DNA of 32,721 nt, from the NCBI GenBank assembly GCA_964586595.1, contig CAZPHB010000024.1:1-32721 (forward strand). The letters run 5' to 3'. This document shows positions 23,766-32,668 of this stretch, one piece after another. The stretch is from REEB481 sp964586595 (GTDB lineage: Bacteria > Bacteroidota > Bacteroidia > NS11-12g > UBA955). Numbering within the stretch: the stretch's first letter is position 1; every line of letters starts with the position of its first letter. The position numbers and the translations under genes are program-made. Below the pieces are notes generated by a model. That model did not search any database. It was not told the DNA's origin and was given only the letters and a program-made list of their open reading frames with translations.

Positions 23766-24551
23766 ATGACGCTTCCAAAAACAGCCATTCTGGGTTCCGG
23801 GAAATTAGCTACCGCGCTGGCCCATCGGTTGGTTGCACAAGCCTGGCCCGTTCAATGGATTGTGTCAAGGAACAGGGAGCGAGGTATGCATTTGGCTGAA
23901 GCCTGCAAGGCCGGGTTTCTGGATGTGTTGGACGACCGAGATTCCTGGAAAGTGGAATTGTTGCTGCTGTGTGTTCCTGACGATCAGATTGCGCCTGCTG
24001 CCCGAATGTTCAGGGAATCAGCTGAAGTCATGATCCACATGTCCGGTACAGTAGCGTTGCATGCCCTCGATCATGCGCAGTCAGCTGTTTTGTGGCCGTT
24101 GATGAGCTTTAATGATGGGCAGAATATTCCCTGGGCAGAGATTCCATGGTTCTGGGAGGCTTCACAGGAGTCCTCGGCAGCATTGGTTCAAAAGCTTGTG
24201 CAAACCCTGGGCGGAAATGCCATTCAAGCCTCGGGTGACACAAGGCGAATGATGCATCTTGCCGCCGTTTGCGCGCATAATTTTTCGAATGCATGCATCA
24301 GCATGGGGCAGGAGTTGGCGGCTGAAGCAGGTTGTGCACCGGAAACACTCAATCCGATGCTTCAACACATGATGAATCAGCTCTTGAAACAGCCTGCGCG
24401 ATTATTGCAAACCGGGCCGGCAATGCGCGGCGACATTCAATCCATGAATGCGCACCTCAACCTGCTTCAGGAGCACCCCGAAATGGCCGCATGTTACCGG
24501 GCCATGAGTGACTTAATTCGATTTCAATCGAAAAAAATAGAGAAGGGTTAA
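23766..24551 (+). CDS. Rossmann-fold and DUF2520 domain protein
   Basis: The 261-residue soluble protein opens with a dinucleotide-binding motif, AILGSGKLATAL (7-18). The NAD(P)-type domain continues with LLLCVPDDQI (~70-79) and MIHMSGTVAL (~93-102). The helical C-terminal half (MMHLAAVCAHNFSNA, MRGDIQSMNAHL) matches the DUF2520 layout of proteins related to ketopantoate and F420-dependent reductases. The substrate is unknown. The ATG at 23766 is chosen because the longer frame runs inside ccmF. Confidence 0.8.
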   Translation: MTLPKTAILGSGKLATALAHRLVAQAWPVQWIVSRNRERGMHLAEACKAGFLDVLDDRDSWKVELLLLCVPDDQIAPAARMFRESAEVMIHMSGTVALHALDHAQSAVLWPLMSFNDGQNIPWAEIPWFWEASQESSAALVQKLVQTLGGNAIQASGDTRRMMHLAAVCAHNFSNACISMGQELAAEAGCAPETLNPMLQHMMNQLLKQPARLLQTGPAMRGDIQSMNAHLNLLQEHPEMAACYRAMSDLIRFQSKKIEKG

Positions 24552-24613
24552 TAATTTCCGATTTTTTCATTAATCTTGTTTATCCTATTGGCGGCAAATG
24601 CTGCTCCTAGATT

Positions 24614-24946
24614 ATGGTTACCTACCTCAACAACAAAAAAAGAATACCGGTATTTGAATATTATCATTTACTCCTGTTCTTCAATCCGGACGATTACAAA
24701 CCCATGGCCATATATGGAGCTTTTGGCGATAAAGTGCTGCGTGCCGAAGTCGAATTTCACCAGGGAGTATTCAGTAAAGTAGAAACATCGCCGGTAGCGG
24801 GATATGAGGTTTTGGACGACGAGGATGCACAGCGATTTGTGCGCATTATTGATTTGTACCTCAGCGATATTGTGCGCGCCTGGACGGATTTCTACGTATA
24901 TCGACGTGAAATTTCCAATGAGGTGATTCAGCGAAGAATCAACTGA
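24614..24946 (+). CDS. Small protein of unknown function
   Basis: This 110-residue acidic protein is rich in aromatic residues. It has a beta-like N-terminal part (IPVFEYYHLLLFFNPDDYKP, MAIYGAFGDKVLRAEVEF) and a C-terminal helix (AQRFVRIIDLYLSDIVRAWTD). There is no signal peptide or membrane segment. The end resembles small DUF4160-like proteins, but not well enough for a call. It lies 62 bp after the DUF2520 gene and converges on uppP with a 4-bp gap. Confidence 0.65.
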   Translation: MVTYLNNKKRIPVFEYYHLLLFFNPDDYKPMAIYGAFGDKVLRAEVEFHQGVFSKVETSPVAGYEVLDDEDAQRFVRIIDLYLSDIVRAWTDFYVYRREISNEVIQRRIN

Positions 24947-24950
24947 TTCC

Positions 24951-25715
24951 TTAATAATACAGCCAGGTCAGGAAGGCTATACCTGCGATTATTCTGTACC
25001 ATCCGAAATATCGGAATCCGTATTTCCTAAGAAATTGTACAAAGCCCTTCATGGCGAAATAAGCCACGATGAATGCCACAAGATTTCCCAGCAGTAAGTT
25101 GATGATGTTTTGGTCCAGCAGCTCATCAGCATTTTTGTACACCTTGTAGAGGCCGGCTGCTGCCAGGGTAGGTACGGCCAGGAAGAATGAAAAAGCAGCG
25201 GCGGTATTTCGGTTCATGCCGGCAGCCATACCTCCAATGATGGATGCTGCGGATCTGGATACCCCGGGAATCATGGCGGCACACTGGCTCAGGCCTGCAA
25301 GAAAAGCCTGGCGGTCGCTCACTTCCTGCAGCGCATCCAAATCAGAACCTGGGAAAAATCGGTCGGCAAACACCAGGAATACACCCACGGAAACAAGCAT
25401 GACAGGTACAACCCAGGGCATTCCGAGCAACAGTTCCAGCTGGTCGTCGAACAAATATCCCAAAACAGCGGCGGGGATGAAACCAACAACCAGTCGTCTG
25501 TAAAAAACAAAGTCGAAGCTGAAGAATTGTTTCGGGTATAAGGTTACCACGCTAAGGATGGCGCCGAATTGTATGGCGATGATGTATGTTTCGCTGAAGC
25601 TGGTATTGATGCCCATAAGGGCTTTAGCCATACTCAGATGGCCTGTGCTGCTCACGGGAAGGAATTCCGTGAGGCCTTCAATGATGGCCAGTAATATGGC
25701 CTCCCAGGTGCTCAT
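24951..25715 (-). CDS. uppP: Undecaprenyl-diphosphatase UppP (BacA)
   Basis: The 254-residue polytopic membrane protein has both family motifs, EGLTEFLPVSSTGHL (13-27) and PGVSRSAAS (150-158). They hold the catalytic Glu, Ser, His and Arg. UppP dephosphorylates undecaprenyl diphosphate so that the lipid carrier can be reused for wall and O-antigen synthesis; it also confers bacitracin resistance. The start overlaps the DUF3098 stop (ATGA), so it is translated as part of the ftsX operon. Confidence 0.95.
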   Translation of the reverse strand: MSTWEAILLAIIEGLTEFLPVSSTGHLSMAKALMGINTSFSETYIIAIQFGAILSVVTLYPKQFFSFDFVFYRRLVVGFIPAAVLGYLFDDQLELLLGMPWVVPVMLVSVGVFLVFADRFFPGSDLDALQEVSDRQAFLAGLSQCAAMIPGVSRSAASIIGGMAAGMNRNTAAAFSFFLAVPTLAAAGLYKVYKNADELLDQNIINLLLGNLVAFIVAYFAMKGFVQFLRKYGFRYFGWYRIIAGIAFLTWLYY

Positions 25716-25996
25716 GCTTCTGCAGCACCCTTGCCACCTTTATACATGATGGCATAAACACCGAGCATCAGGCCGCCCATCACCACGATGGGTGCAACAA
25801 TGGTTTTGGTTGCGTTGTAGATATCTTCCTTGCCGTACATCAGTACAAATCCAAGAACCACTATGGCAAAGGAGGCAATCATCAGCAAGTAGTTCTGACG
25901 GCTGAAAATGAAGCTTCGCGTGGTTTTAGCGGTCATTTTGGGAGCAGGAACATTTTTCCTGGAGTTTGCGGTGGAAACAGGCTTTTTGTTGGCCAT
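25712..25996 (-). CDS. DUF3098 membrane protein
   Basis: The 94-residue protein has a basic N-terminal tail and two membrane helices (YLLMIASFAIVVLGFVLMYG and IVAPIVVMGGLMLGVYAIMY). Position and layout match the DUF3098 protein found between ftsX and uppP throughout Bacteroidota. Its function is not known; co-occurrence suggests a role in division or envelope growth. It lies 7 bp after ftsX. Confidence 0.85.
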   Translation of the reverse strand: MANKKPVSTANSRKNVPAPKMTAKTTRSFIFSRQNYLLMIASFAIVVLGFVLMYGKEDIYNATKTIVAPIVVMGGLMLGVYAIMYKGGKGAAEA

Positions 25997-26003
25997 GGTA
26001 CAA

Positions 26004-26876
26004 TCAGTAAAGTTGGTCTATTTTCATGCGAAGATACTTCCTTGCTCCAAACCATGCGCTGATGGCGGCAAGAATAATACCCGAAAGCAGGAGCGATGCG
26101 GTTAAAATCAATAAAGGCAACATCAATACCTGAGGGTCAATGGCCGATATTCCCAGTTTATAAACAAAAAAACTGAGGGTTAGCGACAGCAGACCTATCG
26201 CAATCAACCATCCCCAAAGTGCAAAACTTACGAATCGCCAGATAAAAGGCCTGATGATGAAAAATTCTGTAGCCCCTACAAGCTGCATGCTTTTAATCAG
26301 AAATCTGCTGGCAAAGATGCTCAGCCGCAATGCGCTGCTGATCAGAGAAATGGCCACCAGTACCAACATCAGCGACAAAACTCCGATCACCCATTGCGCC
26401 GTATTGATGTTCTTGGTAATTTGATCGAGCATGTCCGGCTGGTATCGCACTTCATCGACCATTTTGTTGGACTGAATCATGGCCGTTATGGCTTTTACGC
26501 TGGCCGGAGCAGCGTATGCTGCCTTCAGGTGAAGTTCTGTTTTATGTGGAAAGAAATTCACGCCGTAGTACTGAAGAAAATCTTCTCCATACTCTTCGGT
26601 CATTTTTTGTGCAGCAATGTTCTGATGTACAAATAATGCACTTTTTGCCCAGGGATTCTTACTTAATGCTGCGGAAAACACTTCTGCCTCCAACGCATCG
26701 GTGCTGTCTTTGAAGAATACTTCAATGAGGAATTCTTCTTTCAGGCTCTTGGATGCCTCGCGCGCAAAAATGACAGATAATCCGAGCAATCCCAGAGAAA
26801 ACAACACCAGCCCAATGCTGACAACAGAGGGAACGCCTGAAGGACGACGTTTTCGGGTTTTGCGTTCTAATTCCAC
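26004..26876 (-). CDS. ftsX: Cell division permease-like protein FtsX
   Basis: The 290-residue protein has a cytoplasmic basic N-terminus (RKTRKRR), a first membrane segment (~16-38), a periplasmic domain (~40-165) and three C-terminal membrane segments in the FtsX/MacB-type core (IGVLSLMLVLVAISLISSAL; FASRFLIKSMQLVGA). FtsX works with the ATPase FtsE to activate peptidoglycan hydrolases at the septum. FtsE is not in the window, which is usual in this phylum, where ftsE is often apart. The start codon is GTG. A GACTTTTG box (one mismatch to TAnnTTTG) on the minus strand at 26884-26891 lies just before it. Confidence 0.92.
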   Translation of the reverse strand: MELERKTRKRRPSGVPSVVSIGLVLFSLGLLGLSVIFAREASKSLKEEFLIEVFFKDSTDALEAEVFSAALSKNPWAKSALFVHQNIAAQKMTEEYGEDFLQYYGVNFFPHKTELHLKAAYAAPASVKAITAMIQSNKMVDEVRYQPDMLDQITKNINTAQWVIGVLSLMLVLVAISLISSALRLSIFASRFLIKSMQLVGATEFFIIRPFIWRFVSFALWGWLIAIGLLSLTLSFFVYKLGISAIDPQVLMLPLLILTASLLLSGIILAAISAWFGARKYLRMKIDQLY

Positions 26877-26977
26877 TACACTGCAAAAGTCTTTGCTTCC
26901 GCCCGATTTTGGGCGAAGAAGTTATGAACGAATACAGGGAATTTTCAAAGGATGTTAGGATAGCTGAGAACAATGCA

Positions 26978-26985
26978 TACCTTTG
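26978..26985 (+). promoter_or_regulatory. -7 box of the tRNA-Pro promoter
   Basis: TACCTTTG fits TAnnTTTG exactly and ends ten bases before the tRNA. TTAG at 26955-26958 is a weak -33 candidate 19 bp upstream. Confidence 0.55.
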
Positions 26986-26995
26986 CAGCCCGATT

Positions 26996-27069
26996 CGGGG
27001 AGTAGCGCAGCCCGGTAGCGCATCTGCTTTGGGAGCAGAGGGCCGCAGGTTCGAATCCTGTCTCCCCGA
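26996..27069 (+). tRNA. tRNA-Pro(TGG)
   Basis: The 74-nt cloverleaf has acceptor CGGGGAG/CTCCCCG, D-stem GCGC/GCGC, anticodon stem TCTGC/GCAGA with loop TTTGGGA (anticodon TGG, 27030-27032), variable loop GGGCC, T-arm GCAGG-TTCGAAT-CCTGT and discriminator A27069. CCA is not encoded (CAT follows), unlike the tRNA-Ala-like pieces at the left end of the window. Confidence 0.96.
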
Positions 27070-27073
27070 CATC

Positions 27074-27102
27074 AAAAGCCTCAGTTTTTCTGGGGCTTTT
27101 TT
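27074..27102 (+). terminator. Terminator after tRNA-Pro
   Basis: An 11-bp stem (AAAAGCCTCAG / CTGGGGCTTTT, one G-T pair) with a TTTTT loop runs into more T. It also lies just past the end of the convergent ppx gene and may serve it weakly. Confidence 0.88.
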
Positions 27103-27114
27103 ATTGCCCTGAAT

Positions 27115-28008
27115 TCAGGAATGCAGGTGTAGTGATTGTTTGTACAGCATACGTACAATGCCATCCACCAGCCCTATTCGCGGAACAAAAACTTCATCGG
27201 TACCGCTCCAGCGCATCATCTGGGTATAAATGGTCAAGGCCGGAACAATCACTTGGGCGCGGTCTTCGCGCAATTTGTAACGGTGCATGCGTTCAGTTAC
27301 CGTGCATGGCTCCAGCACTTCAAGCAACTTTTTCAGTGTTTGGTATTTCAAGGGTTTGTCTTCCTTGGATTTAGACAGCGCATACACCTTGTTGATGTTT
27401 CCTCCGCTACCAATAAATTTCACCTTGGGATATTCTTTTGAAATACCCTTCAGAAACTTTTTCAACGCGTCCCAGTCACCATCCGTGACTTTACCTTGCA
27501 TCAGCCTGATGGTGCCAATATTGAATGACTCTTTGAACAAAGCACGCTGTCCGGTAAATAATGACACTTCAGTACTTCCTCCGCCCACATCTACATACAG
27601 TAATGCCCCATCGTCATGGCTGATGGTTTCTGCAATATGGGTTTCATAAACTATGGATGCCTCTTCTTTCCCGCTGATTACGTCAATTTGAATGTTTGTT
27701 TCCCGATGTATTTCTGCAATCAGATCGGCGGTATTTTGGGCATCACGCATGGCCGATGTTGCACATGCACGGTAGTGTTGTACTTCGTATAATTCCATGA
27801 TGCTTTTAAATGCCTTCATGGTTTGACGTAATTTCAGGCTTCGTTTAGGGCCGATGCTTCCGTGATCAAACACATCGATTCCAAGCTGCAGCGGGATGCG
27901 CAACAGGTTCAATTTTGTAAAATCAATGCCTTCGGAATGGTAAGGTTTGGCTTCCACCACCAACAAACGGGCGGCATTTGATCCAATATCAATGGCGGCA
28001 AGAATCAA
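27115..28008 (-). CDS. ppx: Ppx/GppA-family phosphatase (exopolyphosphatase)
   Basis: The 297-residue actin-fold protein has the phosphate-1 motif AAIDIGSNAARLLV (4-17), phosphate-2 VDVGGGSTEVSLF (~139-151) and the adenosine-side GSGGNINKVY (~201-210). It should degrade polyphosphate from the end, or pppGpp. The length covers only the two core domains, like other short Bacteroidota members. The apparent start is TTG, whose last two bases lie within the ppk TGA stop (TTGA), so the genes are translationally coupled and synthesis and breakdown of polyphosphate are made together. Confidence 0.9.
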   Translation of the reverse strand: MILAAIDIGSNAARLLVVEAKPYHSEGIDFTKLNLLRIPLQLGIDVFDHGSIGPKRSLKLRQTMKAFKSIMELYEVQHYRACATSAMRDAQNTADLIAEIHRETNIQIDVISGKEEASIVYETHIAETISHDDGALLYVDVGGGSTEVSLFTGQRALFKESFNIGTIRLMQGKVTDGDWDALKKFLKGISKEYPKVKFIGSGGNINKVYALSKSKEDKPLKYQTLKKLLEVLEPCTVTERMHRYKLREDRAQVIVPALTIYTQMMRWSGTDEVFVPRIGLVDGIVRMLYKQSLHLHS

Positions 28009-30077
28009 TGGGTGTATTTTTTTGATTGAAGGTAATGATAAATTTCTACCTGGGCGCGATGTTGTGCTTCCCCGGGAGCCGTTGCAACATATGCATTTTG
28101 TTGCTCATTGTCCAAAATCCTCGCCTTTACATTTTCACGCAACTGGATGTCCAAAATATCTATCAATTCCTGCTGAATGATGGGTGATTCAATGCGGCAG
28201 GCCGCTTCAATCCTGTGGTCAAGATTGCGAATCATCCAGTCGGCTGAGGAAATAAACACCTGCTGCTTGCCTCCATTATGGAATATCATCACCCGTGCAT
28301 GTTCCAGATATTGGTCAATAATGCTGATGGCATGGATGCTCTTTTTAAATCCTTTTTGTTCAGGACGGACGGTGCAGATGCCCCGAATAACCATATGGAT
28401 GTCCACTCCAGCGCGGGCCGCTTCATACATGCGTTCTTTCAGTTGTGGATCAACCAGGCTGTTGAGCTTTAGGGTAATGGCCGCTTTTTTCTTTTTACGT
28501 GCGGCTTTTATTTCTTTTTGAATCTGTTCATCAAAATAATCGCGCATGCCATTTGGCGCACAGATCAACTTCTTCAGGTTGCTGATATGCGCTGCTTTAG
28601 GCTGCGGATGCTCCAACTCCGTAAATATCTTCATGGCATCGGCGAGCAGCACTTTGTCTGTGGTTAGCAGCAAATGGTCGGCATAAATCTGTGCGGTTTG
28701 TTCGTTTAGGTTGCCGGTAGCGATGAATCCATACCATTTGGTTTTGCCGAATTCCCGCTTTCGGATGACACACATCTTCGCATGGATTTTCATGTTTGGA
28801 ATGCCCAGACAAACTTTTACGCCAGCTTCTTCCAACACAGATTTCCAATGCAGATTGGCTTCTTCGTCAAAACGCGCCCGCAATTCAATGACAACGGTAA
28901 CCTGCTTGCCATTGCGCACGGCATTGACCAGGGCATTGATGATCTTAGAATCTTTGGCAAGTCTGTAGGCCGTAAGGTGTATGCTCTGTACAAAAGGATC
29001 GATGGCCGCTTCGCGCAGTAAATCAATCACCGAATCAAAGGAATGATAAGGGAAATGGAGCATGATGTCGCCGCGATCCATCACTTCCATGATGCGGCAA
29101 GGTTGTATCAGCAGCGGATGTACAAATGGTCTGGGACGCGGTGTCAAATCGTCAAAGACCGACTTCGGGAAGTTCATGAAGTCCTTGAAGTTGTGGATGC
29201 GCCCTCCGGGAATCAAGGAGTCTTTTTTGGACAGATTGAGTCGTTTCGACAAATATTCCAACAGCGCAGGGTCAATGGTACGGTCATATACAAAGCGGGT
29301 AGCTTTGCCTTTGCTGCGCTGCTTCAGGCTTTTTTCCAGCATGGCGATCACGTTCAGCTGGAAGTCGTTATCGGTTTCCAGTTCGGCGTCGCGCGTCAGC
29401 TTCACAATATGACTGCTGAACCTGTTAAATCCGAAGGGAGCAAACAGGTTTTTAAGGTTGAAACGGATGATGTCTTCCAACAAGATGATGTCTTTGCGCC
29501 CGGCTTCCGATGGCAAGATCACAAAACGAGGCAACACGCGCTCGGGAACTTCAATCAGGGCATAACGCTGCAACATGGGGTTATTGTTGTTCCCCAGAAT
29601 ACATGCCAAATAGATACTGCGGTCGCGCAACATGGGAGCTTGCGGCATGCTTTCAATCATCAAAGGCACAATTTGGGTGCGCACCTGTTGTTCGAAGAAT
29701 TCCTGCACAAACTGCTTTTGCACCGCTGTGAGCTGCCGTTCAGTGCGTAAATACACATGATGACGCTGTTCCAACAGCTTGATGATGTTCGCAAAAGTTT
29801 TGTCGAAAGTATGCTGTTGTTCCAGAACCAACTCGTGGATGTTGTTCAGGATTTTGCGCGGATTGTTTTCGAGGTGGATTTTTTGTCCAATATCTGTGCG
29901 AAGCATCTTGAATAAAGTAGCAACGCGTACCCTGTAGAATTCATCAAGATTGTTGGAGAAAATGCCCAGAAAACGAAGCCGGTCATACAGGTGAACTTCC
30001 TCGTCACGGGCTTCCTGAAGTACGCGAGCGTTGAACGCCAACCAACTGATGTCGCGAACAATGGACTGCTGTTTCAC
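28005..30077 (-). CDS. ppk: Polyphosphate kinase 1
   Basis: The 690-residue protein shows PPK1 order: helical N-domain (RDISWLAFNARVLQEA, FSNNLDEFYRVRV), head domain, and two PLD-like C-domains. KIHAKMCVIRK carries His432, which aligns with the phosphorylated His of E. coli PPK. FISSADWMIRNLDHRIEAA holds a second conserved His (621). The other His of the E. coli active region (in a YxHxGTGN motif) is not seen; the segment reads YGFIATGNLNE. The enzyme makes polyphosphate from ATP reversibly. The start codon is GTG at 30077, and ppx overlaps the end. No clear promoter is seen in the 81-bp gap before it. Confidence 0.94.
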   Translation of the reverse strand: MKQQSIVRDISWLAFNARVLQEARDEEVHLYDRLRFLGIFSNNLDEFYRVRVATLFKMLRTDIGQKIHLENNPRKILNNIHELVLEQQHTFDKTFANIIKLLEQRHHVYLRTERQLTAVQKQFVQEFFEQQVRTQIVPLMIESMPQAPMLRDRSIYLACILGNNNNPMLQRYALIEVPERVLPRFVILPSEAGRKDIILLEDIIRFNLKNLFAPFGFNRFSSHIVKLTRDAELETDNDFQLNVIAMLEKSLKQRSKGKATRFVYDRTIDPALLEYLSKRLNLSKKDSLIPGGRIHNFKDFMNFPKSVFDDLTPRPRPFVHPLLIQPCRIMEVMDRGDIMLHFPYHSFDSVIDLLREAAIDPFVQSIHLTAYRLAKDSKIINALVNAVRNGKQVTVVIELRARFDEEANLHWKSVLEEAGVKVCLGIPNMKIHAKMCVIRKREFGKTKWYGFIATGNLNEQTAQIYADHLLLTTDKVLLADAMKIFTELEHPQPKAAHISNLKKLICAPNGMRDYFDEQIQKEIKAARKKKKAAITLKLNSLVDPQLKERMYEAARAGVDIHMVIRGICTVRPEQKGFKKSIHAISIIDQYLEHARVMIFHNGGKQQVFISSADWMIRNLDHRIEAACRIESPIIQQELIDILDIQLRENVKARILDNEQQNAYVATAPGEAQHRAQVEIYHYLQSKKYTH

Positions 30078-30158
30078 AGTGCGGCAAGCTACAAGGTTGG
30101 CATTGCCTGTGGATGAACCTTACATTTCGGGTTTGTTAAGTAAGTGTAAAGAATCGCC

Positions 30159-30782
30159 TTAAGCATTCAGTTGCCATTTTTTCGGATTTGCCAGCAACAA
30201 GCGTGCATAGGGTCTGAAAAAGTTGCGCAATGGCTTGATGATTGCCGGCGACCACCCTGCAGGAACAACGTCCAAATAGGGTTCCAGAATGCAGGTGATG
30301 GCATGGAACCGAACATTTAAACTGTTTCTGCGCTGGTAACGATACCTCAACGCCAGTGCATAAACTTGGTTTGCAGGCCAGGCATCTGCATCACCTTCGC
30401 AACGCAAAACAACTTCTCCGGTTCCTTTATTGCAGATCAAATGCGTTGTTTTGCGCGGCAATTCAAGTCGTTTACCTGCGGGAATACGCGATAATTGCTT
30501 GTCGGCCCAAACCACCAATGTACCTTTGGTTACCCGTCCGGAATGGTCCAATTGCTCATGCCAGTGAGTTGCCGATCCTCCCGCACCGGGGGCAAAACAA
30601 AACTCACAATGAACTTTGCCGGATTCTACATGCAGGATTCTTAGGGTAACTCCTTCAGCTTCATTGAAGAAGGATTGCCCCGGACGGAGGGAAGCTTCCG
30701 CGTCCTCCAGCTTAATGGGGAAAAACCATTGAAAGCAATGTGGGAGCAGCAATACTCCCAAGGTCAGTAAGGCTGTAGTCAT
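30159..30782 (-). CDS. Membrane-anchored cupin-like protein
   Basis: The 207-residue protein begins with a hydrophobic segment (TALLTLGVLLLPHCFQWFF), a signal or anchor. A cupin-like barrel follows (~45-135): THWHEQLDHSGRVTKGTLVV gives the His-x-His...Glu-type metal motif and glycine turn, and RIPAGKRLELPRKTTHLI gives the second motif. The C-terminal ~70 residues are basic and helical and may lie at the membrane. The ligand and function are unknown. The ATG at 30782 is used; an ORF from 30845 would add 21 residues before the hydrophobic segment. It precedes ppk on the same strand, but a shared role is not evident. Confidence 0.65.
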   Translation of the reverse strand: MTTALLTLGVLLLPHCFQWFFPIKLEDAEASLRPGQSFFNEAEGVTLRILHVESGKVHCEFCFAPGAGGSATHWHEQLDHSGRVTKGTLVVWADKQLSRIPAGKRLELPRKTTHLICNKGTGEVVLRCEGDADAWPANQVYALALRYRYQRRNSLNVRFHAITCILEPYLDVVPAGWSPAIIKPLRNFFRPYARLLLANPKKWQLNA

Positions 30783-31023
30783 GGTGGGGGAAGTTGTGCC
30801 TGTGCAGCATGTGAAGTTTTGTTCTAAGTGGTTGAACGCCAGCAAGTTACGGGATTTATATTAAATAAATACAAACTACATGTTGCGTGCATGCTGCAAA
30901 TGCCTCTGAACAACATGGTCCGTAGTTGCCTTGAATCAAGTTTGATGTTCCCCCCCAGGAGGATTCCGGAACCTTGCGAAGGAGCCGGGTTTCACTGCGC
31001 AGTTGATGAAATCGATGGTTTAT

Positions 31024-32460
31024 TCATTCCGAAGCAAAGCGGAATGTCTGTCCGCCGGCGCGCTGCAGCAGGAATACTCCTGAGCCCAGGGACAATGGGA
31101 TTCTTGTAATTCCCGCTGTGGCCTGCACCCGGACAATACATCGGCCACTGAAATCCAGAATATGCATGGTTTCAGGCTGAGGTAAGATGGTGACCAAGGT
31201 GCCGGCTGAGTAATAACAGTTGAAATCAACGCTTGCAAAGGTCACGGAAGTATTGTTTTCCAGTGGAACCTTCTCCACAAAATAAGAAACCGCTTTACAG
31301 GAATTATCATACACAGCGTAGTTTACCAAACCTCTGGTGATGTCGTCATAACCATCATAGATGCCGGCCTCTACAGTGGCTGAATCCTGTGAACAGAAGC
31401 AGTTTTTATATACCTGAAAATTCTTATCGGTGAGGTTTTCCAGGTTATGGATGGTGTTGTCGCAAATCTGGTTGCTGTCAATCACCGTGGTCTTGGGGTC
31501 ATAAGCCAGAACCTGCACCCCAATTTCATTTTCGTTGATTTCGTTGTACATCATCCGGCCTTTATCTCCCAGTCTGATGGCTACTCCGTTTTTATCGAAG
31601 AAGCTATTGTAAATACGGCAATTAAAGGCCGCTTCAATACCCACTTGGTTGGCGGAAAATTTGCAATCATTGATGTCTAGTTCAGAGCATGCTGCAAACG
31701 CTTTAGTGTTGTTGTAGAATTCACATTCCCGTACCGTTCCAGGAGTGCTTACGATGTTGTTTTGATTGCCGTTGAATACACATTTCTCCAGATCCATCTT
31801 CCCTGACCAGGTAAAGGAACAATAGTTCTTTTCAAACAGACAATTCTTGGCGGTGATGGAACCGTATTGATATTGTGCAGCCTGACCAACCGCGTTTTCA
31901 GTGAACGTGCATGAATCGTACACCAAATCTGCGTTCAGTTGCAGGGCGTAATTGTTTGACCTGAACAGACATTGGTTAAACGTGTAGGTGAAACCCGGCT
32001 GGCTTATATCGTTATACAAGCCATTGTAAGACTGATGTAGCTCGAAGTAGTCCATGTCCACGGTTCCGCCCTGACTGCCTTTGATGCGGATGCCATCCCA
32101 GTTGTAAAAACCCGGCTTGGTATCGGTGCTGGTAAATATGATGGGCTTGGCAGCGGTTCCACGGGCAATCATTTTGCCACGCACTTCCAGGTAGCGATAG
32201 TTGCCTGTGTTGAATGAAGAATCTGCCTTGACATTCACCACAACACCCGGTTCAATGGTGAGGGTTTTTCCGGGAAATACCACGATGGAACCGGTTACCA
32301 GATAAGGACTTCCCGCCAGGGTCCAGGTGGTGTTTTGGTAAATACCTCCGGAAACGGGGCTTTGGGCATAAGCGGTCATACTGCCCGACAGCGTAAGTAA
32401 TAGAAGAAAGGCGCGGTTTGTCCGCAGAAAGAAAGATTGAATCACACCAACAAACCGCAA
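31024..32460 (-). CDS. Secreted right-handed beta-helix repeat protein
   Basis: This protein of about 478 residues has an N-terminal signal sequence (FLLLLTLSGSMTAYAQ). The body has repeated short beta-turns typical of NosD/pectate-lyase-like right-handed helices (CLFRSNNYALQL, CTFTENAVGQAA, CLFEKNYCSFTW, CVFNGNQNNIVS, CKFSANQVGIEA). The start of the body (IVVFPGKTLTIEPGVVVNV) is a common Bacteroidota surface-protein lead-in. The C-terminus (TMHILDFSGRCIVRVQ, GSGVFLLQRAGGQ) looks like the last strands of a T9SS sorting domain lacking the usual YPNP start. No ATG opens the frame: TTG at 32460 or GTG at 32445 are the candidates. No catalytic site can be named. Confidence 0.75.
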   Translation of the reverse strand: MRFVGVIQSFFLRTNRAFLLLLTLSGSMTAYAQSPVSGGIYQNTTWTLAGSPYLVTGSIVVFPGKTLTIEPGVVVNVKADSSFNTGNYRYLEVRGKMIARGTAAKPIIFTSTDTKPGFYNWDGIRIKGSQGGTVDMDYFELHQSYNGLYNDISQPGFTYTFNQCLFRSNNYALQLNADLVYDSCTFTENAVGQAAQYQYGSITAKNCLFEKNYCSFTWSGKMDLEKCVFNGNQNNIVSTPGTVRECEFYNNTKAFAACSELDINDCKFSANQVGIEAAFNCRIYNSFFDKNGVAIRLGDKGRMMYNEINENEIGVQVLAYDPKTTVIDSNQICDNTIHNLENLTDKNFQVYKNCFCSQDSATVEAGIYDGYDDITRGLVNYAVYDNSCKAVSYFVEKVPLENNTSVTFASVDFNCYYSAGTLVTILPQPETMHILDFSGRCIVRVQATAGITRIPLSLGSGVFLLQRAGGQTFRFASE

Positions 32461-32588
32461 TCAGGCGTATTTGGTTTGGTGTGAGGAAATTTATGCTTGG
32501 ATCAGAAGGACAAAAACGAAAGGCGTGCGGCAGCCGAGGCTATCAACAATGAATGGGTATGAATGTGGTGATACTGAGCAGATAAGGC

Positions 32589-32621
32589 AAAAAAAACGCT
32601 GCAAGTCTCACTCCTGCAGCG
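32589..32621 (-). terminator. Terminator for a minus-strand gene beyond the right edge
   Basis: On the minus strand, CGCTGCA (32621-32615) pairs with TGCAGCG (32603-32597) around an 11-base loop, followed by eight T residues. It points leftward, so it probably ends transcription entering from outside the window. Confidence 0.7.
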
Positions 32622-32640
32622 AAAACAAAACTTGCGATCC

Positions 32641-32668
32641 CGGTTTGCTTGCCGGAGGCGGGCAACCG
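32641..32668. repeat. Imperfect GC-rich hairpin near the right edge
   Basis: TTGCC and GGCAA pair around GGAGGCG, extended by an outer CGG/CCG with a bulge. It resembles dispersed intergenic hairpin elements, but only one copy is visible. No gene is seen in 32461-32721. Confidence 0.3.

Noticed and set aside
26722..27075. Minus-strand ORF over the tRNA-Pro gene (SGRQDSNLRPSAPKADAL)
   Set aside because: This is the usual spurious antisense reading of tRNA-Pro.
31025..31046. Hairpin CATTCCG/CGGAATG at the end of the beta-helix gene
   Set aside because: It overlaps the stop codon and has no T tract in either direction, so a terminator call is not supported.
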